A stretch of DNA of 64,000 nucleotides from Clostridium paridis (lineage in GTDB: Bacteria > Bacillota > Clostridia > Clostridiales > Clostridiaceae). Both the position numbers and the translations under genes were made by a program. This document shows, piece after piece, positions 26,920-35,861 of the stretch. The notes under the pieces were generated by a model. That model saw nothing but the letters and a program-made list of their open reading frames with translations, searched no databases and was not told where the DNA came from. Numbering within the stretch: the first letter of the stretch is position 1; the number at the start of each line of letters is the position of its first letter. The stretch lies in assembly GCF_016765615.1 (NCBI RefSeq), contig NZ_JAESWA010000022.1:955542-1019541 (forward strand), given 5' to 3'.

Positions 26920-27987
26920 GTGGATATAAAGCCATTAAAAATAGGAAATTTAATTGCAAAGCTTCCTATTATACAAGGTGGAATGGGTGTAGGAGTTTCC
27001 TCATCTAAACTAGCAGGTGCCGTTGCATCCTGTGGTGGTATCGGGGTAATTTCTGGTGCTCAAATAGGTTATACTGAGGATGACTTTGAAATAGATTCTC
27101 TTAAGGCTAATTTAAGAGCTTTAAAAAATCACATAAAAGTTGCTAAAGAAACAGCCAAAGGTGGAATTATAGGTGTAAACCTTATGGTTGCTATGAAAAA
27201 TTATGAAGAGCATGTTAAGGCTGCTATAGAAGCAGGAGTTGATATAATCATATCTGGTGCTGGACTTCCAACAAATCTTCCCAAAATAGCTAAAGGTTTT
27301 AATGTAAAACTTGCTCCTATTGTTTCTTCATTAAAAGGTGCAAACGTAATATTAAAGCTATGGGATAAACATCATGGAGTATCTCCTGATATGGTGGTAG
27401 TTGAAGGCCCTAAAGCTGGAGGTCATCTTGGTTTCTCAAAAGATGATTTAGAAGGCGGAAATATTGATTTTGACAAGAGTGTCGTAGATATTATAGAACT
27501 TGTTAAAACTTATGAAGAAAAATACAATAAATCAATACCAGTTATTGCAGCTGGAGGAGTTTTTGACGGACATGATATAGCTAAATATCTAAAGCTAGGT
27601 GCAAGCGGAGTTCAAATTGCTTCAAGATTTGTTGCTACCGAAGAATGTGATGCTCATATTAATTTTAAAAATGCTTACATAAATAGCAAAAAAGAAGATA
27701 TTGTTATAGTTAAAAGTCCAGTAGGAATGCCTGGTAGAGCTATAAAAAATGCTTTTGTTGAAAGAGTTAACTTAGAAGGCGAAAAGGTAACTAAATGTTA
27801 TAACTGTTTAGTTCCATGCGACCCTAAAACAACTCCTTACTGTATAACTAAAGCACTAATTAATGCTGTTAAAGGTGATTTAGATAATGCATTAATATTC
27901 TGTGGTGAAAATGCCTATAGAATAAATAAAATGTATACTGTAAGTGAGCTAATGAATGAACTTATTAGCGAAGCTAAACTTTCATAA
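26920..27987 (+). CDS. FabK/nitronate monooxygenase-like FMN enzyme
   Basis: 355 residues. Start chosen as the GTG at 26920, 9 nt after AGGAG (26906-26910); the TTG at 26911 touches the ribosome site. The protein is an FMN-binding TIM barrel of the NMO/FabK family: PIIQGGMGVGVSSSKLAGAV, GGIGVISG, VIAAGGVFDGHDIAKYLKLG and GVQIASRF are hallmarks, with GPKAGGHLGF holding the conserved His region. Four or more late Cys (KCYNCLVPCDPKTTPYC) are typical of the clostridial subgroup. It may be an enoyl-ACP reductase or a nitronate oxidase; no fab genes are nearby to decide. Confidence 0.85.
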   Translation: MDIKPLKIGNLIAKLPIIQGGMGVGVSSSKLAGAVASCGGIGVISGAQIGYTEDDFEIDSLKANLRALKNHIKVAKETAKGGIIGVNLMVAMKNYEEHVKAAIEAGVDIIISGAGLPTNLPKIAKGFNVKLAPIVSSLKGANVILKLWDKHHGVSPDMVVVEGPKAGGHLGFSKDDLEGGNIDFDKSVVDIIELVKTYEEKYNKSIPVIAAGGVFDGHDIAKYLKLGASGVQIASRFVATEECDAHINFKNAYINSKKEDIVIVKSPVGMPGRAIKNAFVERVNLEGEKVTKCYNCLVPCDPKTTPYCITKALINAVKGDLDNALIFCGENAYRINKMYTVSELMNELISEAKLS

Positions 27988-27993
27988 ACGTTA

Positions 27994-28036
27994 AATAACC
28001 CCAGAATACCAAAAGTATTCTGGGGTTATTTTTTCA
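27994..28036 (+). terminator. strong intrinsic terminator
   Basis: AATAACCCCAGAATAC (27994-28009) pairs with GTATTCTGGGGTTATT (28015-28030), followed by TTTTT. It lies just after the FabK-like gene and faces the converging 28065 gene. Confidence 0.92.
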
Positions 28037-28064
28037 TCATTGAAGTTCAAAAATCATTATATAA

Positions 28065-28709
28065 CTAATTCAAATTACCTATTTCAATTATTTTAGCTCC
28101 ATCGACCAATTTAATTTTATATATAATTTCTTTCTTTTCATTTTTACTTTGATTATTAATACTTCTGCTTTCATCTGTTTTTACAGTGGCCTGGTATATA
28201 TTTTCTTCTACCTTTTTAACACTGTCTAGTGAAAAGTCCATTTTTTCTATTTTAGTATTGCTTGCTCTGTAACCTTCTATTAAGGATTTAACATCACTAT
28301 ATGCTTTGCTATCCTTTTCTACAACATCCTTTAAAAAATCAATGTTCAAATCCTTATTATTAACCATGTTCTTAAAAATCATATTAAATGAAGTTATGGA
28401 TTCTTCAATTAATGCACTATTGTCATTATTAACTTGATCTGATTCTTTATTAGATTCTGGCTTAGCATCATTATTATTTTGCTGTTTATCTTCTTTTTTC
28501 TGAGTTTCATTAGACTCATTTTGACCATCAGATTCTTTTTTATTATCTGAAGTATTATTTTTTGCATCATTAGAATTATTAGTGTCTACACTTATATTGC
28601 TTTTAGCTTTATTTGATTCATTTTTCTTATTAAAAGTTATGTAAACTATAGAAGAAATTATTACAGCAATTACTACACTGCTTATTACTATCTTTAAGTT
28701 TTTATTCAT
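28065..28709 (-). CDS. membrane-anchored hypothetical protein with disordered linker
   Basis: About 214 residues. Start chosen as the ATG at 28707-28709, with AGGAG 8 nt upstream; an adjacent TTG is less likely. A single N-terminal hydrophobic helix (VVISSVVIAVIISSIVYITF region) is followed by ~70 residues rich in Asn, Asp, Ser, Lys and Glu. The C-terminal ~110 residues look folded (alpha then beta, SLDSVKKVEENIYQATVKTD), possibly a small NTF2-like or cystatin-like domain. No family recognised. It starts 11 bp after the upstream lysozyme-like gene, suggesting shared transcription. Confidence 0.6.
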   Translation of the reverse strand: MNKNLKIVISSVVIAVIISSIVYITFNKKNESNKAKSNISVDTNNSNDAKNNTSDNKKESDGQNESNETQKKEDKQQNNNDAKPESNKESDQVNNDNSALIEESITSFNMIFKNMVNNKDLNIDFLKDVVEKDSKAYSDVKSLIEGYRASNTKIEKMDFSLDSVKKVEENIYQATVKTDESRSINNQSKNEKKEIIYKIKLVDGAKIIEIGNLN

Positions 28710-28720
28710 CAACTTTTCTC

Positions 28721-30088
28721 CTAGTATGATATTTCTCTTTGATAATTTCTTTTAATATCAGCACTCTCGTTATCATATCTATCCTTAACCCCATTGTATA
28801 TGGAACTTCCAACTGGGTAGGATTTAGCAACCACAGCTAATCTACCATTATATACACTTGTTATAAAATCTGTCATACTTAAGGTTTTATCTATCGGTGC
28901 AATAATATTATAGGCTCCTGTTACTCCATGTTGTATTGAGGTAGAAAAAATCATATTCCTTGTTGCGTTATATGCAGCAAGCTTACTAATATCATAACCA
29001 CTATTTTTTGCTTTATTAATAAATCCATCATAGTAAACACTCTTAGTATAACTAAATTGAAGTGCATAAAACTCATCATAGTTATTAGCTGCTATCTGTT
29101 GCCATGCAGCTTTAAAGTTAGTTCCGTAAGTATTTCCATCTGCAATATATGCATTATTTAACAAACTATAAAAAGCCGGTTTAGCTCCTGATAGCCAAGA
29201 AATAAATGATGCTAAAGTACCCACGTTAGCTGCAAATTGGAACACCCCACAGGATACTCCTCCTTTATCAGCAGGATTATCTGATATTGCTCCAGGATCG
29301 CCATTTGATTCATACTTTCCTGCTATATTTCCAAACATTGAATTATTTCTATCATCTTGTATAAAATCCAAGTAATTAGGAAGGTATCCTGTCACTATAG
29401 TGTTATCTGGCTTATACCACTTAAACTGATAAAACCCTCTAGTAAGAGCAACTATTTCAATCAACGTATTGTTTGGTACTTTAATAGAAGTTTTATAATC
29501 ATTTGACGGTTGAGTTCTTATGTAAACATCTGTGGATGTTACAGCAAGCTTTTCTTTAAATCCAGTTGTATTATTTATAAGTTCTTGACCGAATTTGTTA
29601 TAAGCTCTTCCATTTGTAATTGACTTTGCCGCATTTACTGCATCAAAAGAGTTTGAGTATTTATTATAAAATTTTTCTCCTTGAAACACATAATACCCAC
29701 TGTTATTCCAAATTACTTGTCCACCTTTTGTCATTACAACAGAACCATTAATACTGCGTGCTTTTAGTACTGAAGATGCTAAATCACCTGAAGAATAATA
29801 AGAAATAACTGAACCACTTGAATTTTTTACTGAATACATTTTAGTATCTAAAACATTACTTAAAATTACCATATCATATATATCTATGATACCATCATTA
29901 TTATAGTCAAAACTAGAATTGTATGTATTATAGTATTTTTTTAATGCTTCTAGGTCGTTTGAATTAAGTACATTATTTCCATCCACATCATAGTTTATTT
30001 GCGCTGCATACACTTTTTGAGCTGTAGGCATTATAATATTAGCTATACCAAAACTTAATAACAGTATCCATACGAATTTCTTTTTCAT
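28721..30088 (-). CDS. secreted protein: dockerin-like EF-hands, SH3-like domain, lysozyme-like catalytic domain
   Basis: 455 residues. Signal peptide MKKKFVWILLLSFGIANIIM ... VYAA. Residues ~32-80 hold two Ca-binding loops (DVDGNNVLNSND and DYNNDGIIDIYD) spaced as in a type I dockerin. The middle (~85-170) is unassigned; ~180-245 resembles a bacterial SH3 domain (DVYIRTQPSNDYKTSIKVPN). The C-terminal part starts GKYESNGDPGAISDNPADKG, with a Glu followed by GVFQF as in lysozyme/transglycosylase-like domains of phage tail and VgrG-associated proteins. It probably cuts peptidoglycan or a related glycan outside the cell. No cohesin is seen in the window. Confidence 0.65.
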   Translation of the reverse strand: MKKKFVWILLLSFGIANIIMPTAQKVYAAQINYDVDGNNVLNSNDLEALKKYYNTYNSSFDYNNDGIIDIYDMVILSNVLDTKMYSVKNSSGSVISYYSSGDLASSVLKARSINGSVVMTKGGQVIWNNSGYYVFQGEKFYNKYSNSFDAVNAAKSITNGRAYNKFGQELINNTTGFKEKLAVTSTDVYIRTQPSNDYKTSIKVPNNTLIEIVALTRGFYQFKWYKPDNTIVTGYLPNYLDFIQDDRNNSMFGNIAGKYESNGDPGAISDNPADKGGVSCGVFQFAANVGTLASFISWLSGAKPAFYSLLNNAYIADGNTYGTNFKAAWQQIAANNYDEFYALQFSYTKSVYYDGFINKAKNSGYDISKLAAYNATRNMIFSTSIQHGVTGAYNIIAPIDKTLSMTDFITSVYNGRLAVVAKSYPVGSSIYNGVKDRYDNESADIKRNYQREISY

Positions 30089-30144
30089 ATTTATCCCTCT
30101 TAAAAATATTTTTTATTCCATTTTAAACAACATACTTCATTAAT

Positions 30145-31734
30145 TTAATAATTTAATAAATCTCCTTCTGGACATATAATTATTCTCGGATTTTTACTTG
30201 GATCTAATCTTTTCATAACATTTAATAAGTTAGGTTCACTTAATCCAACACATCCCCCAGTTCCTCCACCACTCTTAGGTGATACATGAAGGAATATAGC
30301 AGCTCCATCACCTCTCACTGGATTATAATAATTAAAATCTATTGCCATAGCATAATTATACTGCTGCTTATAGTTGATAAGATGTTCTGCTCCATCCAAT
30401 TCCCATCCTCGATATCCTTCAACCCATCTATTGTAGTATGTATTATTCATATCTGTTACCCAATAACTTTCGCTATCGATATTTCTATAATTATATTTCA
30501 CTCCCGGATTATTACTATAACCAAATGCGAAGACAAATCCAAAATCTCCAATTGGACTAGTATTAGTATTTTGTTTTCTATTGTACATTAGTCCATTTTC
30601 GCCTGTAACTGCTGGCATATCTTTATACACTAGTTTCCATACTCCGTCTTGTTTCTCATAATAATTTGCATTTGCCCTAAATCCATTAGTTGATGGGGCA
30701 GTTATAGTTATAATTTGACTGCTTGTATCCGCTGCATATAATTTTTCTACTATCAAGTTTGCTGGAACTAAATTGTATTTTATAGCATTTGATATAACAC
30801 CTGTACTACCTAATACATATAAAGTGGTATTTCCACTTTCTTTAATGAAGTTTGCCACTTCATTCTTTATATTTTTTCTTTCTACTAATAAAATTGATTC
30901 TTTCCTTTTGGCTGCTAAAACCCCTCCAGAAAGTGCATCTGGAAAATCGCTTCCTGTAGCAAGTATTACTCCTTTATTTAGAACATTCTTATAAGTTTTA
31001 GCGACATTTAAAGACGTACTATATCTATCAACTCCTGCAATTCTTTCTGAAGTAATCCCTAAAGTTTTTAATTCATTTACTATACTATCTGAAACCACAC
31101 TAGGTCCACCTGGTATTATTATTTTAGTAATATTCTTATTTTTTATATACTCCTTAGTCCTAGTATTTAATCTCTGTGTTTCTGTATATAAAATAGGGTA
31201 ATTATTTATCGCAGCATAAGAGCTTATAGAAAGTGCATCTGGGAAATCATATGCTGTTGTTAATATCGCAACTTTTTTATTATACTTGAGTACTTCATTG
31301 CTTATATTCATAGATGTTTCAAATCTATCCTTACCCCCTATTCTTGTAACATTATATCCTTTAGCAATTAGACCCTTCTGAATATTATCAGAAATTACTC
31401 CATTACTTCCAAGCAAATAGATGTTTTTTGCTTTTAATCTTTTTATCTCATCTAAAGTTGCAGGTGGAATAGATTCTTTATCTGTTAAAAGTATAGGTGC
31501 ATCTTTAATATAAGCAAAGGGCACTCCAGTAAGCGCATCAGCGAAACCATTGCTATAAGCCAGTACTACATTCTCAGCTTGGGACCATCCCCCCTTGCTT
31601 ACTTCCACCGCAGTTTCATATCTATTGGCTCCACCGTATCTGACCATATTTACCGATGTCATTGCACTTACATTAAAATTATTTATTATTGTAAACATTA
31701 ATGTTCCAACAATTATAATAGTAATTTTTCTCAT
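30145..31734 (-). CDS. CWB2-repeat cell wall protein with L,D-transpeptidase (YkuD) domain
   Basis: About 529 residues. The start ATG at 31732-31734 has GAGG at proper spacing; an upstream TTG repeating MRKIT is unlikely. A signal peptide (ITIIIVGTLMFTIINNFNVSA) is followed by three ~90-residue CWB2 repeats (each with a RYGGANRYETAVEVS- or RIGGKDRFETSMNIS-type start and a F[AP]DALS core), known from clostridial S-layer/wall proteins to bind anionic wall polymer. The C-terminal ~190 residues are YkuD-like, ending in FLHVSPKSGGGTGGCVGLSE: the catalytic SxGC-type motif reads GTGGCVGLS with a His upstream. It may crosslink peptidoglycan 3-3 or attach proteins. Its upstream neighbour is another CWB2 protein. 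Confidence 0.85.
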   Translation of the reverse strand: MRKITIIIVGTLMFTIINNFNVSAMTSVNMVRYGGANRYETAVEVSKGGWSQAENVVLAYSNGFADALTGVPFAYIKDAPILLTDKESIPPATLDEIKRLKAKNIYLLGSNGVISDNIQKGLIAKGYNVTRIGGKDRFETSMNISNEVLKYNKKVAILTTAYDFPDALSISSYAAINNYPILYTETQRLNTRTKEYIKNKNITKIIIPGGPSVVSDSIVNELKTLGITSERIAGVDRYSTSLNVAKTYKNVLNKGVILATGSDFPDALSGGVLAAKRKESILLVERKNIKNEVANFIKESGNTTLYVLGSTGVISNAIKYNLVPANLIVEKLYAADTSSQIITITAPSTNGFRANANYYEKQDGVWKLVYKDMPAVTGENGLMYNRKQNTNTSPIGDFGFVFAFGYSNNPGVKYNYRNIDSESYWVTDMNNTYYNRWVEGYRGWELDGAEHLINYKQQYNYAMAIDFNYYNPVRGDGAAIFLHVSPKSGGGTGGCVGLSEPNLLNVMKRLDPSKNPRIIICPEGDLLNY

Positions 31735-31787
31735 AGTAATTTTCCTCAAATCCTTAATTTATCTTTTAGTTCCAACTTCATATCTCG

Positions 31788-33935
31788 TTAGTTTGAAATT
31801 AAGTTCTTTAATATGGTATTATCAACAACTCCAACTCCACCAAGAACATCAATAGTCTTTACACTACTACTATTTGCACTTACTATACTTTTTGCGTTTT
31901 GTGAATCAGCTCTATCTGCTAATAAAATAGGTGAATTTGTGTTTGAAGCTAAAACTGATCCTGCTAGAGCATCTGGGAAATCTAACCCTGTTGCAACATA
32001 AACTTGGTTAAAGTTCATTGATGATTTTATATAATTAACTATTAACTTATTAGTATCGTATCTATCTTTTCCACCTAATCTTACACTATTTTTCATATTT
32101 CTAATCGCATTATCAGACACTACTCCTGCAGAACCTACTACGTAGGTTTTGGAAATATTTAAGCTCTTAATATAGTTTTCTGTATCTTTAGGCATACTAT
32201 TTTTTTCTGTTAATATTATAGGTATCCCTTTTAAAGCTGCATAAGAAGCTATTGAAAGTGCATCCGGATAATCCTCTCCTGTTGCTATTACTACTTCATT
32301 TACTTTACCCATAACTTTTGCAATCGCTAATGATGTACTATATCTATCTTTTCCATAAATTCTTGAGCAATTATAACCAGAATTCACTAGTTGTTTTTCA
32401 ATATCCGATGAAACTGCACCACTACTACCTATAATTATTATATTTTTAGGTTTAAGCCTATTAATTTCATTCTTTGTGCTATCATATAGAGTATTTTTTC
32501 CAGTTAATAATATTGGTGCATTATACTTCTTAGCCAATGGTGCCGCACTTAATGCATCTGGAAAATCTTCCCCCGTTGCTAAAATTACAGTATCACTTGT
32601 GCTTGTCCATCCAGCATTAGATATCTTAACTGCAGTTTTAAATCTATCAACACCTGCAATTCTATTAGGGATCTTTGTTACTGATTTAGCTAAATTATTA
32701 TGGTCTATTGATATATCACTTGATGCAACAATATTACCACTCTTGTCCTTTGCCAATACTCTGTACTTCGCATTTAAATCCAATATGCCATCTGTTCCAT
32801 AAGTATTTCCATAATTATAGGTTCCTATTGTAGCAGTTCTTCCAGTTGAATCTTTTGATGTTTTGACCACACCGTAATAAAAATTACTACTAGGATTATT
32901 CATATCCCCCTTATAAAAAACAACTGAATAATCTAAATCATCAGTACTATCATCTGCAGAACTTGTCCAATTTAAGGTTACAGTGGACTTAGTTCCTCCC
33001 CAAGGATAAGGAAGTGTTGATACATTAGTAACTGTAAGCAGAGGCACAGTTGGTGCCACCTCATTACTTGCCCTTTTACCAGACATACTTACCCAATAGT
33101 TATATAAATTATTAGCTTGAGAAGCTAGTGGCAAATATATATTTTCTTGTGGCCATATATTATACATTAAGCTACTCCATGAATAATTAGTTTGATCTCC
33201 TGCTATTGTTCTATCCTTTATATCCTTAAATTCATTAATATTTTTACCAGTTATACTTCCATAAAGCTGCTTATAATCTTCTGCTGCCATCTCTGCTGGA
33301 TCCCATTCATGATATCCTGAGTTAACGCTGCTATAAGAAGATAAATTTCTTGCTTTATTATAACTATTACTATCATCACTAAAAAGCTTTCCTTCTTTTA
33401 GTAATAAATAATAGTTTGTAAATTGATGACCATATTCATGAGAAAGTACTCCTGCTAATTCTTGAAATGAAACAGTATCACATCCAAAAAGTTCTATATA
33501 TCTATCCTTAGCTAACCTTTTTACTCCCCCATTATCTTCATACATACCATGCCATACACCAGCTGTATATGCCCCCATTGGATAATCACTTATTAAATCA
33601 ATATGTGATAGATAGCTTACTTCCGGTCCAATGGTATTCTTTATTAGCTCGTTGTAAACCGCCTGTACTTTATCTATTGTATTATATGATGATGAATAAC
33701 TTCTTATTTCCACACCATTAGGCCCTTTATAGGAGCAAATTGGTTGTGTAGTCGCCTTTAAAATATACGCATTTCCTTTTGTTTCATTATCCCATATGAC
33801 ATCATCTTGAACTTTATTATTACTATTAATACTTACTTGTTTATTCTCATGTAGCTCACTTGCAAAAGCTGTTCTTGTGTTTAATATTAAAAATGCTGCT
33901 AATGACAAACTATAAATTTTCGTAAATCTTTTCAT
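31788..33935 (-). CDS. secreted metalloprotease-like protein with CWB2 repeats
   Basis: About 715 residues. The ATG at 33933-33935 follows GAGGTGAGGG; an upstream in-frame ATG lacks a ribosome site. Signal peptide MKRFTKIYSLSLAAFLIL ... AFASE. The N-terminal half has a zinc motif LSHEYGHQFTNYY (HExxH) and a later PAEMAAEDYKQ that may give the third ligand, so a zincin protease is likely. Residues ~300-420 look like a fibronectin-type domain. The last ~300 residues are three CWB2 repeats (RIAGVDRFKTAVKIS, RIYGKDRYSTSLAIA, RLGGKDRYDTNKLIV) for wall attachment. Substrate unknown. Confidence 0.82.
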   Translation of the reverse strand: MKRFTKIYSLSLAAFLILNTRTAFASELHENKQVSINSNNKVQDDVIWDNETKGNAYILKATTQPICSYKGPNGVEIRSYSSSYNTIDKVQAVYNELIKNTIGPEVSYLSHIDLISDYPMGAYTAGVWHGMYEDNGGVKRLAKDRYIELFGCDTVSFQELAGVLSHEYGHQFTNYYLLLKEGKLFSDDSNSYNKARNLSSYSSVNSGYHEWDPAEMAAEDYKQLYGSITGKNINEFKDIKDRTIAGDQTNYSWSSLMYNIWPQENIYLPLASQANNLYNYWVSMSGKRASNEVAPTVPLLTVTNVSTLPYPWGGTKSTVTLNWTSSADDSTDDLDYSVVFYKGDMNNPSSNFYYGVVKTSKDSTGRTATIGTYNYGNTYGTDGILDLNAKYRVLAKDKSGNIVASSDISIDHNNLAKSVTKIPNRIAGVDRFKTAVKISNAGWTSTSDTVILATGEDFPDALSAAPLAKKYNAPILLTGKNTLYDSTKNEINRLKPKNIIIIGSSGAVSSDIEKQLVNSGYNCSRIYGKDRYSTSLAIAKVMGKVNEVVIATGEDYPDALSIASYAALKGIPIILTEKNSMPKDTENYIKSLNISKTYVVGSAGVVSDNAIRNMKNSVRLGGKDRYDTNKLIVNYIKSSMNFNQVYVATGLDFPDALAGSVLASNTNSPILLADRADSQNAKSIVSANSSSVKTIDVLGGVGVVDNTILKNLISN

Positions 33936-34033
33936 AAAATCCCTCACCTCTGATTTTAAATGAATCACTAATACTTAAATTATATTATATCAAACTTTCC
34001 TTTTCAATTATATGACGTTCCTCATAATTTTTA

Positions 34034-34069
34034 GACATAAAAAAACAACAGAAATAAATTTCTGTTGTT
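34034..34069 (-). terminator. terminator of tRNA-Trp
   Basis: AACAACAGAAAT (34044-34055) pairs with ATTTCTGTTGTT (34058-34069). The minus strand continues with TTTTTTATG. The hairpin ends 3 bp after the tRNA 3' end. Confidence 0.88.
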
Positions 34070-34072
34070 CTA

Positions 34073-34147
34073 TGGCAGGGGCAGTAGGATTTGAACCCAC
34101 AACCAATGGTTTTGGAGACCACTACTCTACCGTTGAGCCATACCCCT
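34073..34147 (-). tRNA. tRNA-Trp (CCA)
   Basis: 75 nt including an encoded 3' CCA. Acceptor AGGGGTA pairs with TGCCCCT; the anticodon loop TCTCCAAAA gives anticodon CCA, and the T loop reads GGTTCAAATCC. It has its own terminator and stands alone between protein genes. Confidence 0.96.
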
Positions 34148-34245
34148 ATATTTAACACAAGACTTATATTATCATACTTTTTTTTAAGATGCAATAGTTT
34201 TTTGGCTTAAATATTATAATTGTTTATTTCTTGAACCATATTTTT

Positions 34246-34270
34246 AAAGCAGAAAGTAATCTTCTGCTTT
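34246..34270 (-). terminator. possible terminator of the ZnuA-like gene
   Basis: AAAGCAGAA (34246-34254) pairs with TTCTGCTTT (34262-34270). No long T-tract on the minus strand, so the assignment is weak. Confidence 0.4.
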
Positions 34271-34320
34271 ATCAATTTATAATTTATTAAATAAACTATT
34301 ATATTTAATTACTTTTATAT

Positions 34321-35211
34321 TTAATTACTTTCCTCTAAAGTTTTCAAGCTGTTATAGGTGTTATTGATGTTTTCTGTTAAGAGATCAGCAAATTCTTTAT
34401 CCCCATTATATGTGTTTACCTTTATAAATATGGCCCCTTTTGTTATTAATGAGTTTTTATAGCTTTCTATAGTCTCATCTTTTTCATAAAATACTATGAA
34501 TGGTTTTATATCTTTTTTTTCAGTAATAATCTTACTTACTTTTTCACTGTCTAAAATATCTGATTTAGAATTTAGATATTTGCTATAGTATTCCAAGGTA
34601 TTATCAGCATAATAAAAAGTTGTACCATTTATTTTTCTTATATTTTCAACATTCTTTGAATTGTCACTTTCAAATTTGCTTACTATATCATTATAATTAT
34701 CTTCATAATAATTTCTATTATCTAAATCATCAGTTTGCAATTCACTTTTTATATTAAATAATGCTATTTTATAGTTATCAAAATCCATCCAATAATAAGG
34801 GATTTGTTTGCCGTCTGAACTTTTCAAGCCCTTTGTACCTCTTGATAAATCAATTATTCCAGTTTTTCCTTTATCAAGATTACTAATAAGCTCTTTAGCC
34901 CATGGCTCAAATGCATCGCTTGAATAAACAAACAGATTCATTCTTGAAATATTATTTACTATGTCGTCATTAAATGTATAATTTTTTATCTCTTCTTGAC
35001 TTTTTAGCAAAAATTCTACATTATGTCTGTCCTTAACCAATTTTTTTATCATAAGATAAGTTGGTTTATTTGACGCCATTATATTTAAATAAGGAGCTCT
35101 TTCCTTGCTTGCATGATCAACTTTACTTGATACCACTGTTTGCGGGAAAATAAAAAGTCCTATAAACATTATTAAGTTTATTATAATTAAGGCAAAAGTT
35201 ACCTTCTTCAC
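34321..35211 (-). CDS. degenerate ZnuA-like (metal ABC transporter binding protein) homologue
   Basis: About 296 residues with a GTG start at 35209-35211, 6 nt after GGAGGG; an ATG 21 nt upstream would run through that site. The N-terminus is one hydrophobic helix (VTFALIIINLIMFIGLFIF), so it is exported or anchored, but no lipobox Cys is visible. The phrase LFVYSSDAFEPWAKELISNL matches the ZnuA/AdcA-type segment before the metal site, and YYWMDFDNYKIALFNI sits where binding proteins have H-x-W-x-DP. The usual His ligands are absent, so metal binding is doubtful. No permease or ATPase gene is nearby. The family call is tentative. Confidence 0.55.
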   Translation of the reverse strand: MKKVTFALIIINLIMFIGLFIFPQTVVSSKVDHASKERAPYLNIMASNKPTYLMIKKLVKDRHNVEFLLKSQEEIKNYTFNDDIVNNISRMNLFVYSSDAFEPWAKELISNLDKGKTGIIDLSRGTKGLKSSDGKQIPYYWMDFDNYKIALFNIKSELQTDDLDNRNYYEDNYNDIVSKFESDNSKNVENIRKINGTTFYYADNTLEYYSKYLNSKSDILDSEKVSKIITEKKDIKPFIVFYEKDETIESYKNSLITKGAIFIKVNTYNGDKEFADLLTENINNTYNSLKTLEESN

Positions 35212-35399
35212 TGTTTTCCCTCCTAATAACATATGGTTTTCTAGTATATTCTATAATAATATATGTATAATTTCAATTGATATATACTGGATGTAAGACT
35301 TTCTTAACTAATATGTAATATATTACCTTTCATTTTCTCTATAATTTGGATAAAATATAAGCTATAATAATTAAATAAACTATTTGAAAGGAGTCAATT

Positions 35400-35861
35400 A
35401 TGGAGTATATTATTGATTCTGTAGAAAAAACTCTATCCCTTGGCGAAAAACTAGGTCAATTAGCTCAAGCGGGAGATGTTTTTTGTTTAACTGGAGACTT
35501 AGGTACTGGTAAAACACATATATCCAAAGGATTTGCAAAGGGACTTGGAGTAAATGAGGAAATAACCTCTCCTACTTTTAATATAGTAAATGAATATCAT
35601 AGTGGTAGAATCCCTTTATTCCATTTTGATGTATATAGAGTAAGTGATTCTGATGAAATTATGGCAATTGGGTTTGATGAATATGTTTTCGGGAAAGGTG
35701 CTACATTAATAGAATGGGCTAATTACATAGAGGATATACTTCCTGAAGAATTTGTACATATTAATATAAAAAAAGTTCCTGAGCTTGGAGAAAACTATAG
35801 AAAGATTAGAATTAAAGCTTTTGGAGGCAGATTTAAAAATTTTGAGGAGAAAATTTTATGA
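35400..35861 (+). CDS. tsaE: tRNA threonylcarbamoyladenosine ATPase subunit
   Basis: 153 residues. Walker A motif FCLTGDLGTGKTHISKGFAK near residue 35, then EEITSPTFNIVNEYHSG and FHFDVYRVSD, all diagnostic for TsaE (YjeE). With TsaB and TsaD it makes t6A37 on tRNAs reading ANN codons. A clear AAAGGAG site precedes the ATG. It overlaps the start of tsaB by 4 bp; rimI follows, giving the standard Firmicutes tsaE-tsaB-rimI cluster (tsaD is not in the window). Confidence 0.96.
   Translation: MEYIIDSVEKTLSLGEKLGQLAQAGDVFCLTGDLGTGKTHISKGFAKGLGVNEEITSPTFNIVNEYHSGRIPLFHFDVYRVSDSDEIMAIGFDEYVFGKGATLIEWANYIEDILPEEFVHINIKKVPELGENYRKIRIKAFGGRFKNFEEKIL

Noticed and set aside
33985-34194. Open frame of about 69 codons on the minus strand
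   Set aside because: It covers the whole tRNA-Trp gene and its terminator, so it is a by-product of the RNA gene.
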